Below are positions 19,481-25,158 of a stretch of DNA of 64,000 bases, in pieces. Source of the stretch: Allomesorhizobium sp043769475 (GTDB taxonomy: Bacteria; Pseudomonadota; Alphaproteobacteria; Rhizobiales; Rhizobiaceae); the NCBI RefSeq assembly GCF_043769475.1, contig NZ_CP171729.1, positions 4,092,001 through 4,156,000 of the forward strand, in the 5' to 3' direction. A program made the translations under genes and the position numbers. The first letter of the stretch is position 1, and the number at the start of each line of letters is the position of its first letter. Under the pieces are notes generated by a model that saw only the letters and a list, made by a program, of their open reading frames with translations, had not been told where the DNA came from and did no database searches.

Positions 19481-20521
19481 CTACTCCTCTTCCTCGAACA
19501 GGCTGATCTGCTGGATGGCGAGGTCGCGCGGCGCTTCCAGCCCGAGATGCTTCCAGGCGTTCGCGGTCAGCACGCGGCCGCGCGGCGTGCGCTGGATAAA
19601 GCCCTGCTGGATCAGGTATGGCTCGATGATGTCCTCGATGGCGTCGCGCGGCTCGGAAAGCCCCGCCGCGATCGTTTCGATGCCGACCGGGCCGCCGCCG
19701 AAATTTTGCGCGATCATCGAGAGATAGCGCCGGTCGAGAGAATCGAGCCCGAGCGCGTCGACTTCGAGCCGGGTCAGCGCGTCGTCGGCCACCTTGCGGG
19801 AAACGTGGTCGGCGCCGGCAACGCTGGCGAAATCGCGCACCCGGCGCAGGAGCCGTCCGGCGATACGCGGCGTGCCGCGGGCTCGCCTTGCGATCTCCAG
19901 TGCGCCGTCGTCGCCGAGCGGCATGCCGAGGATGCGGGCGCCGCGCCGCACGATCATCTCCAGTTCCTCGACCGAGTAGAAATTCAGCCGCACCGGGATG
20001 CCGAAACGGTCGCGCAGCGGATTGGTGAGCAGGCCGAGCCGCGTGGTGGCGGCCACAAGCGTGAACTTGGCGAGGTCGATCTTCACCGACCGCGCCGCGG
20101 GGCCTTCGCCGATGATCAGGTCGAGCTGATAGTCCTCCATCGCCGGATAAAGGATCTCTTCGACGGCCGGGGAAAGCCGGTGGATCTCATCGATGAACAG
20201 GACGTCGCGGTCTTCGAGATTGGTGAGCAGCGCAGCGAGATCGCCGGCCTTGGCGATGACCGGGCCGGAGGTCGAGCGGAAATTGACGCCGAGTTCGCGC
20301 GCCATGATCTGGGCGAGCGTGGTCTTGCCGAGGCCGGGCGGGCCGACGAACAGCACATGGTCGAGCGCCTCGCCCCGACCCTTCGCGGCCTCGACGAAGA
20401 CTTTCAGGTTTGCCCGCGCCGCAGCCTGGCCGACGAATTCGTCCAGGCTCTGCGGCCGCAGCGTGGTGTCGGCGTCCTCGCCGCGTGGGTCGGGAGAAAT
20501 CAGGCGGGGCGCGGTGTTCAT
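19481..20521 (-). CDS. ruvB: Holliday junction branch-migration helicase RuvB
   Basis: A 346-residue AAA+ motor that drives branch migration with RuvA. Walker A GPPGLGKT is at 60-67; Walker B is LFIDEIHRL; sensor/arginine segments LRDRFG and the RGTPRIAGRLLRRVRDFA motif follow, and a winged-helix DNA-binding domain closes the protein. I used the ATG at 20521 (MNTAPRLISP), which overlaps the stop of the upstream PIN-domain gene by four bases (ATGA type), so translation is coupled to that toxin gene rather than directly to ruvA. Confidence 0.97.
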   Translation of the reverse strand: MNTAPRLISPDPRGEDADTTLRPQSLDEFVGQAAARANLKVFVEAAKGRGEALDHVLFVGPPGLGKTTLAQIMARELGVNFRSTSGPVIAKAGDLAALLTNLEDRDVLFIDEIHRLSPAVEEILYPAMEDYQLDLIIGEGPAARSVKIDLAKFTLVAATTRLGLLTNPLRDRFGIPVRLNFYSVEELEMIVRRGARILGMPLGDDGALEIARRARGTPRIAGRLLRRVRDFASVAGADHVSRKVADDALTRLEVDALGLDSLDRRYLSMIAQNFGGGPVGIETIAAGLSEPRDAIEDIIEPYLIQQGFIQRTPRGRVLTANAWKHLGLEAPRDLAIQQISLFEEEE

Positions 20522-20922
20522 GCGAGGAGTTCCACGGAAGGGATTCTCGCGGCGGCTGCACGGTCGAATGTAGCAGTATGCGCACACCCCTGTTCGCGAT
20601 TGTGCTCAGCGATCAGCGCGTCGACAAAATCCACGCCTGCATTGTTCGACCGCTCCAAGGCGCGAACTACCGCATTATGGCTTTCGAATACGAGCGATTT
20701 CGTCCTGATAAGTCTGTTGATGGCCGCCAGCACCTGCTTCCTTGGCTGTCGGTAACGCGAAACGAGTGACCAGTTGAACTCAACCAGAACTATCAGACTG
20801 ATATATCCGGGACTTTCCGACGTGAGGCCATCGCCGAATTGAAGCGCCTTAGCGCGCTGTTTCGGGTCGTCATTGAGCACCATTCGCAGCAAAATATTGG
20901 TGTCGATTCCTACCTGCGTCAC
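20518..20922 (-). CDS. PIN-domain toxin (VapC-like), between ruvA and ruvB
   Basis: A 134-residue PIN-domain ribonuclease. The acidic metal-binding residues are D7 (GIDTNILLR), E48 (LVEFNW), D98/D101 (VDFVDALIA) and D120 (TFDRAA). VapC toxins cleave tRNA or rRNA. The start codon overlaps the stop of the AbrB-type antitoxin gene (ATGA at 20919-20922) and its own stop overlaps the ruvB start. The three genes are therefore tightly coupled. Known: PIN plus AbrB pairs are VapBC modules. Inferred: activity. Confidence 0.85.
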   Translation of the reverse strand: MTQVGIDTNILLRMVLNDDPKQRAKALQFGDGLTSESPGYISLIVLVEFNWSLVSRYRQPRKQVLAAINRLIRTKSLVFESHNAVVRALERSNNAGVDFVDALIAEHNREQGCAHTATFDRAAAARIPSVELLA

Positions 20923-21203
20923 GCGGCGTCCTCGCGGTCGTTGCGGTCGTCGTCACCGGCAACATGCCGCCCGACGGCTTCCCTGACGGCCGCATCTATT
21001 TCCTCGAGCGTTGCTGGCCCGCCTGGAGGATCGCCAAGAAATCCGGCCAGATCGGCAAAATTCAGGTTCTTCGGCGTTCCCACGAGATGGTCGTCCACCA
21101 CGGTCCAGACGACCTTGTCACCAGGCGCAAGCGCCAACTCGTCCCGAACGTCCTTGGGAATCGTGAGTTGGCCTTTCGAAGATAACGTAGCATACCCGCC
21201 CAT
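20919..21203 (-). CDS. AbrB/SpoVT-type antitoxin (VapB-like)
   Basis: A 94-residue protein with an N-terminal AbrB swapped-hairpin DNA-binding domain (ATLSSKGQLTIPKDVRDELALAPGDKV) and an acidic C-terminal tail (about 60-94) that likely wraps the PIN toxin. The start is the ATG at 21203, just downstream of a 12-base inverted repeat and a good promoter. The frame is open much further upstream, through ruvA, but that is a shadow. Expected to repress its own operon. Confidence 0.85.
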   Translation of the reverse strand: MGGYATLSSKGQLTIPKDVRDELALAPGDKVVWTVVDDHLVGTPKNLNFADLAGFLGDPPGGPATLEEIDAAVREAVGRHVAGDDDRNDREDAA

Positions 21204-21218
21204 TTTCCGACTCCTGCC

Positions 21219-21266
21219 AAGATTTCTTACCAACTGGATAATAGTAAGAAATCTTCGATCCGGCAA
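21219..21266 (-). promoter_or_regulatory. Promoter and operator of the ruvA/ruvB toxin-antitoxin module
   Basis: On the minus strand TTGCCG (21261-21266) and TATTAT (21238-21243) are 17 bases apart, a good sigma-70 promoter. A perfect 12-base inverted repeat, AAGATTTCTTAC / GTAAGAAATCTT (21219-21230 and 21244-21255), flanks the -10. This is the layout expected for antitoxin-repressed autoregulation, with an independent promoter inside the ruv gene string. Confidence 0.8.
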
Positions 21267-21271
21267 TGCCG

Positions 21272-21892
21272 TCACCGCGCCAGTTCCTTCAGCCCCAGCC
21301 TTATCAGCCTGGCCGAATCGGCACCCTCGCCCGCGCTCTTCATTGCGGACGCCACGGCGTTGGCCGCAATATCGCGCGAATATCCGAGATTGGTGAGCGC
21401 CGAGACTGCGTCCGCCACGGGCGCGGGCGCAACTCCTTCGCCGAGTTCCTGCTTCAGCCCGATCGTGCCCGACGCGGTTCCGGCAAAGGCCGGCGCCTTG
21501 TTCTTCAGTTCGGTGACGATGCGCTCGGCGACCTTCTTTCCCACGCCCGGCGCCCGGGAAACCGTGGCGATGTCCCTCAGCGCAATCGCATTTGCCAGGT
21601 CGGAGGGGGCGAGGGTGGAGAGGATCGCCAGTGCAACCTTGGCGCCGACGCCCTGCACGTTGTTCATCAGCATGCGGAACCACTCACGCTCCAGCATGGT
21701 GCGGAAGCCGTAGAGCCGGATCATGTCCTCGCGCACATAGGTTTCGATGAACAGCGTCACCGCCTCGCCAGCGCCGGGCAACCCGGCAAGGGTGCGCGAC
21801 GAGCAGTAAGCGACATAGCCGACGCCATGCACGTCGACGATGCAGTGATCCTCGTCGATCTCATCGAGCGTGCCTTTGAGCTTGCCGATCAT
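21272..21892 (-). CDS. ruvA: Holliday junction DNA-binding protein RuvA
   Basis: A 206-residue RuvA. MIGKLKGTLDEIDEDHCIVDVHGVGY is the OB-fold domain I; tandem helix-hairpin-helix motifs follow (LMNNVQGVGAKVALAIL and VSRAPGVGKKVAERIV); a C-terminal three-helix domain contacts RuvB. RuvA binds the four-way junction and loads RuvB. It lies between two toxin-antitoxin modules on the same strand. Confidence 0.97.
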   Translation of the reverse strand: MIGKLKGTLDEIDEDHCIVDVHGVGYVAYCSSRTLAGLPGAGEAVTLFIETYVREDMIRLYGFRTMLEREWFRMLMNNVQGVGAKVALAILSTLAPSDLANAIALRDIATVSRAPGVGKKVAERIVTELKNKAPAFAGTASGTIGLKQELGEGVAPAPVADAVSALTNLGYSRDIAANAVASAMKSAGEGADSARLIRLGLKELAR

Positions 21893-21905
21893 GTGGAATT
21901 CCGTG

Positions 21906-22325
21906 TCATGGATGTGTATCGGGTGCGATGATTTCGAGGTCAGGAAAGTAGGCGCGGTAGCGCTTCGGGTCGCGCGTCAGAACGCGATACCCCAAGACGA
22001 CAGCATGCGCTCCAATCAGGAAATCCGGCAGTGTACGTTCACGATTGCCGCCGGCGCGGCGATAACGGGCGTGCGTCTCACCGGCCAGGAACGCAGCATT
22101 CCACGGAACGAATTCGCGCGCGAGTTTGAGCTTGGCGGCTGCGCCTTCCAGAGCCGCCTCATCCACAATCAGTGGCGCAAGCTCCGACCAGATAATAGAG
22201 TTGACCACAAGGACGCCACTCCCGTGACATTCTGCCAAAGCCGACTTGGACCACTCGGTGGTCCTGCCTGGAGGGCCCCACGCATCGATTAGAATATTGG
22301 TGTCAATCAAGGTCGAGGTCTTCAC
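21906..22325 (-). CDS. PIN-domain toxin (VapC-like), between ruvC and ruvA
   Basis: A 139-residue PIN-domain protein with D8 (LIDTNILID), E48 (WSELAPLI), D101 (LPDFLIGAHA) and D119 (TRDPKRY) in the metal-binding positions. The T-x-L-P-D-F-x-I-G-A-H segment is typical of VapC proteins from rhizobia. It overlaps the upstream AbrB-type gene by 23 bases and ends 14 bases before ruvA. It is clearly different in sequence from the other PIN protein, so the two modules are separate acquisitions rather than a recent duplication. Confidence 0.84.
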   Translation of the reverse strand: MKTSTLIDTNILIDAWGPPGRTTEWSKSALAECHGSGVLVVNSIIWSELAPLIVDEAALEGAAAKLKLAREFVPWNAAFLAGETHARYRRAGGNRERTLPDFLIGAHAVVLGYRVLTRDPKRYRAYFPDLEIIAPDTHP

Positions 22326-22572
22326 GCGGCCCCCGCGACCACTCCATGTACTCGTCCGTAGTCATTCCGCCGAGATCCAGCGTTCCCTCCATGCGGTCGA
22401 GTGCATCTTTGAACCTGCGAGCAGCTTCTTTCTCGGAGAGATTTTCGTTAACCGCAACCAGACGGGCACCCTCTTCGGTTGGAACGAACTCCACTTCCGA
22501 ACCAGGCCCGATACCCATCCGGTCCCGAATTTCCTTCGGTATGGTCACTTGGCCCTTAGTGGTCACGCGCAT
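22303..22572 (-). CDS. AbrB-family antitoxin (VapB-like)
   Basis: An 89-residue protein with an N-terminal AbrB domain (MRVTTKGQVTIPKEIRDRMGIGPGSEVEF) and a helical acidic C-terminus (SEKEAARRFKDALDRMEG, then EDLDLD). Partner of the overlapping PIN protein. Its ribosome site TTGGAGG lies inside the loop of a perfect 7-base dyad immediately before the ATG. Confidence 0.85.
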   Translation of the reverse strand: MRVTTKGQVTIPKEIRDRMGIGPGSEVEFVPTEEGARLVAVNENLSEKEAARRFKDALDRMEGTLDLGGMTTDEYMEWSRGPREDLDLD

Positions 22573-22573
22573 G

Positions 22574-22620
22574 GTAATACCTCCAAGTATTACTTAGCTC
22601 GGCGTCGGGGAACAAGTCAA
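22574..22620 (-). promoter_or_regulatory. Promoter and operator of the ruvC/ruvA toxin-antitoxin module
   Basis: On the minus strand TTGACT (22615-22620) and TAAGTA (22591-22596) are 18 bases apart. A perfect dyad GTAATAC-N6-GTATTAC (22574-22593) overlaps the -10 edge and encloses the Shine-Dalgarno GGAGG of the antitoxin gene. It could act as a repressor site in DNA and as a translation-masking hairpin in RNA. Confidence 0.75.
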
Positions 22621-22625
22621 GAACA

Positions 22626-23138
22626 TTACCCCGCAAGCGCCGCCAGCCTCGCCACCGCGCTGCGCCGGTGATGCGCGTGGCAGATGGCGATCGCCAGCGC
22701 GTCGGCGGCGTCCTCGCTGTCGAAGACAGCCTTGGGCATCAGCACCTTTACCATCATGGCGATCTGCTTCTTGTCGCCATGACCGACGCCGATCACCGCC
22801 TTCTTGACCGCATTGGGCGCATATTCGGCGACCGCGAGCCCGGCCAGCGCCGGCACCAGCATGGCGACCCCGCGCGCTTGGCCGAGCTTCAGCGTGGCGG
22901 CCGCGTCCCTGTTGACGAAGGTTGCCTCGACCGCCGCCTCGTGCGGCAACTGGGCGCGCAATATTTCCGAGAGCCCATCATGCAACTGGCAAAGCCTCGC
23001 GGCAAGCGCCGCCTTTTCGTCGGACCGTACGGTGCCCGAGGCGACGAAGCGCAGCGAATTGCCGAGCGTATCGACGATTCCCCAGCCGGTGCGCCGTAGC
23101 CCGGGGTCGATGCCGATGATGCGAATCGCGCCGTTCAT
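22626..23138 (-). CDS. ruvC: Holliday junction resolvase RuvC
   Basis: A 170-residue endonuclease that cuts the four-way junction after branch migration. IRIIGIDPGLRRTGWG gives the first catalytic aspartate D11; EATFVN supplies the glutamate; DSEDAADALAIAICHAHH supplies the last acidic pair. The ATG at 23138 gives the usual family length; the open frame upstream is not conserved. It is the first gene of the ruv string. Confidence 0.97.
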   Translation of the reverse strand: MNGAIRIIGIDPGLRRTGWGIVDTLGNSLRFVASGTVRSDEKAALAARLCQLHDGLSEILRAQLPHEAAVEATFVNRDAAATLKLGQARGVAMLVPALAGLAVAEYAPNAVKKAVIGVGHGDKKQIAMMVKVLMPKAVFDSEDAADALAIAICHAHHRRSAVARLAALAG

Positions 23139-23409
23139 GCCAGCCAATCTACCCCGGGCGGCCACGCTTGTCAGATAAAGGCTGTGGACGGGTACCGGAA
23201 CAGGGAACCGATTGCGGGCCGCCACGTTTGCGAAGGCTGCCCCCTTTGCCTCTGGCGGGATGCAGTTGAACCGGCGGAATGCCCCCTGTCCCTGTCGACA
23301 TCTCCGCCGGTTCATCCGCCATTCGTCTAAAACAGTGTTTACTCAACTGAACGGTCCCCTATATCCGCCGTTTCGACTTTGTAGGGACGCGAGGCCAAGG
23401 GGAGAGGTC

Positions 23410-23688
23410 GTGACTCGCGAGAAGCGCGAAGACTACATTTACAGCCGGGCTTACGAGCTTGCAGCGACCGGCCTTCACCTGGAGCCGATCACCATCGTTT
23501 CCGCACTCATCAAGGAAGGTTATCCGGAGGCGGCCGAAGTCCTGGACAACCCTCTCGTGCGCAACGACCTGCGCCGGGTCTGCGCCCGCAACTGGCCGGG
23601 CGTCGCGGCGGAAAAGCCGGCAAGCGGCGCGGAACACCACGCGCCGCGCAAGCGGCGGAGAAAGCCGCCGTCTAAGGATCTCAGTTAA
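23410..23688 (+). CDS. Hypothetical protein, 92 residues
   Basis: A small protein starting at GTG 23410 behind a GGGGAGAGG ribosome site. The N-terminal two thirds look helical and acidic/basic mixed (REKREDYIYSRAYELAATG, ALIKEGYPEAAEVL), and the C-terminus is strongly basic (KRRRKPPSKDLS). It is alone on the plus strand between ruvC and rcdA, which both point the other way. I do not recognise the family. The good ribosome site and non-random composition support a real gene; a DNA-binding or nucleoid role would be speculation. Confidence 0.6.
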   Translation: MTREKREDYIYSRAYELAATGLHLEPITIVSALIKEGYPEAAEVLDNPLVRNDLRRVCARNWPGVAAEKPASGAEHHAPRKRRRKPPSKDLS

Positions 23689-23739
23689 GAGGAAAGTTGG
23701 CTGCTGGGGCGCGGCCAGTGTCGCGTGGCGGCGAACCGG

Positions 23740-24279
23740 TCAGCCGCGGGCGAACGCGGTGTTCAAGAGCGTGATCTGGTCCGAGACCGGGTTGGTGCGC
23801 CTGCCGACCGGTGCTGCAGCGGCGCCGCCGCCCCCAACGCCGTAGATTTCTTCGTCCATCCGTCGCACCAGCGCCTGCAGCCTCAGCGAACGGTTCACCA
23901 GGTCGACGAACGCTCCGGGCAATTCCCTCCAGCCGGCCGCGTCGTCATGCGCCGACGCCGTGTCGAGGCGTACCTTAGATTTTTCCGACGCGACCTGGTC
24001 GCGGGTCATCTCGCCGGAATTGGCGGCGCGCTGCAGAAGCAGCCACGAGGCGACCTGCATCAGGCGGGTGGTGAGCCGCATCGATTCGGCGGCGTAGAGC
24101 GTAGCGGCCAGCCGCGACAGCTTCTTGGCTTCGGCGCGGCCCGGTCCGTCGAGATATTCGGCGGCCTGTTCGACCAGCCCCATCCCCTCATTGTAGAGGG
24201 GCTTGAAGGACTGGGAGAAGATCCGGCGTTCCGCCAGCCGGACCGTCTTCGCGCCGCCCTTGGAAGCCTCGATCATCAT
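23740..24279 (-). CDS. rcdA: RcdA-like protease adaptor (DUF1465)
   Basis: A 179-residue all-helical protein with the DUF1465 pattern: FSQSFKPLYNEGMGLVEQAAEYLDGPGR, then ESMRLTTRLMQVASWLLLQRAANSGEMT and a final VNRSLRLQALVRRMDEEIYG helix. In Caulobacter, RcdA helps CpdR and PopA deliver the cell-cycle regulator CtrA to ClpXP. The start is ATG 24279, 5 bases after AGGGG; earlier in-frame starts lie in the promoter region. A perfect CtrA-type site is 123 bases upstream. Role in this organism is inferred from the family. Confidence 0.88.
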   Translation of the reverse strand: MMIEASKGGAKTVRLAERRIFSQSFKPLYNEGMGLVEQAAEYLDGPGRAEAKKLSRLAATLYAAESMRLTTRLMQVASWLLLQRAANSGEMTRDQVASEKSKVRLDTASAHDDAAGWRELPGAFVDLVNRSLRLQALVRRMDEEIYGVGGGGAAAAPVGRRTNPVSDQITLLNTAFARG

Positions 24280-24401
24280 GTTGCCCCTGCATTCCTGAAA
24301 CCGCCGCATGCCATGTGATGGCAGCCCGCCGGCGCGTTCCGAACCTATACGATACCGTTTCGGGAAAATGCGCCCGTGCATGATTGAAGGCAAGCACATG
24401 T

Positions 24402-24416
24402 TTAACAGAAGGTTAA
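24402..24416 (-). promoter_or_regulatory. CtrA-type site upstream of rcdA
   Basis: TTAA-CAGAAGG-TTAA, an exact TTAA-N7-TTAA site in the rcdA upstream region. If it works it would place the adaptor that promotes CtrA destruction under CtrA control, a negative feedback loop. Confidence 0.65.
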
Positions 24417-24461
24417 CGCGGGAGCCTGGCGGCGGGTTGTCCACAGCGGGCCGGCGAAGAT

Positions 24462-24488
24462 AAAAAAAGAGCCGCTGAAAAGCGGCTC
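24462..24488 (-). terminator. Rho-independent terminator (candidate small RNA)
   Basis: Minus strand GAGCCGCT-TTTC-AGCGGCTC followed by TTTTTTTATC. It is about 165 bases past the nearest upstream protein gene (ends 24652), too far to be an ordinary gene terminator, but right for the candidate small RNA. Confidence 0.88.
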
Positions 24489-24561
24489 TCAGGAGTTTAA
24501 CAGGGAGGCGTCAAACGAAGTGGCTCCAAACCACTCGGTAAGAATCCAGAAAACTGGATGC
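24462..24561 (-). ncRNA. Candidate small RNA with CtrA-type promoter
   Basis: A non-coding stretch of about 100 bases with a complete transcription unit on the minus strand. A CtrA-type full site (24584-24598) is followed 14 bases later by a -10-like TACTAT. The predicted RNA has hairpin ATCCAG-TTTT-CTGGAT (24544-24559), hairpin AGTGG-N7-CCACT (24519-24535), a single-stranded CCTCCC stretch (24503-24508) able to pair with Shine-Dalgarno sequences, and a strong terminator GAGCCGCT-TTTC-AGCGGCTC plus seven T. No open frame with a ribosome site was seen. Ends are predicted. It resembles the architecture of rhizobial cell-cycle sRNAs, but I cannot assign it to a named family. Confidence 0.65.
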
Positions 24562-24583
24562 GCATAGTAAACGCCCGTAAAGC

Positions 24584-24598
24584 TTAACAGTGGGTTAA
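24584..24598 (-). promoter_or_regulatory. CtrA-type site driving the candidate small RNA
   Basis: TTAA-CAGTGGG-TTAA. On the minus strand the second TTAA is followed by 14 bases and then TACTAT, the spacing of known CtrA-activated promoters where the site covers the -35. Confidence 0.65.
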
Positions 24599-24651
24599 CG
24601 ATCCGGATATTTTTTACCGGCTGGTCTCCATCTGTGCCGAATGGAGACACA

Positions 24652-25029
24652 TCAGGCGCGCCGGAACACCGGCATGGCCACGAACACGAACAGCAGCATG
24701 CTGGCGTAAAACCCGATCGACGAGATGGCGACCAAGGGTTCGACCGCAGCATTGCCGCCCAGCAGGAAGTAAAGCCCGACGAGCAGGCCTATGCCGCTGA
24801 CGGCGCTCAGCCAGAAGTGGACGGTCGCCAGACGCTGTGCGGCGACCGCCGGAAACAGGTGGTAAAAAAAGGCGAACACAGCCGACATCAGCCACCCGGC
24901 CACCATCGTGTGGGCATGGACCGGCATCTGGCCGTGGTCATGCGTGATCGACATGTGAAGGCCGAGCGCCATCCCGCACAATGCGTAGATGATCGCCAGC
25001 CCAAAGAAATTCCGCGCAACGCCCTGCAT
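24652..25029 (-). CDS. Four-helix membrane protein related to heme-copper oxidase subunit I
   Basis: A 125-residue membrane protein with four predicted helices (about 8-27, 40-60, 68-90, 98-120). It has histidines in SITHDHGQMPVHAHTMVAGW and FFYHLF, reminiscent of a fragment of a cytochrome oxidase or nitric-oxide-reductase-like subunit I. Small stand-alone proteins of this kind are annotated as 'cytochrome-c oxidase' in rhizobia, but it is too short for a full oxidase. Start at ATG 25029 with an AAGGGGG site. It follows the acyl-CoA synthetase gene region on the same strand. Function unknown. Confidence 0.7.
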   Translation of the reverse strand: MQGVARNFFGLAIIYALCGMALGLHMSITHDHGQMPVHAHTMVAGWLMSAVFAFFYHLFPAVAAQRLATVHFWLSAVSGIGLLVGLYFLLGGNAAVEPLVAISSIGFYASMLLFVFVAMPVFRRA

Positions 25030-25158
25030 GACGTCCCCCTTCGCAACTGCGTGACTACCGGCGGCCCCGCGCCGCCGCTCGCAGCCCCTTAACTCGCGAC
25101 TGTTTCCAATCCATGTCGCGCGCACGCCGTTCGCACGAAAGCTCCGTTACATAGCTCG

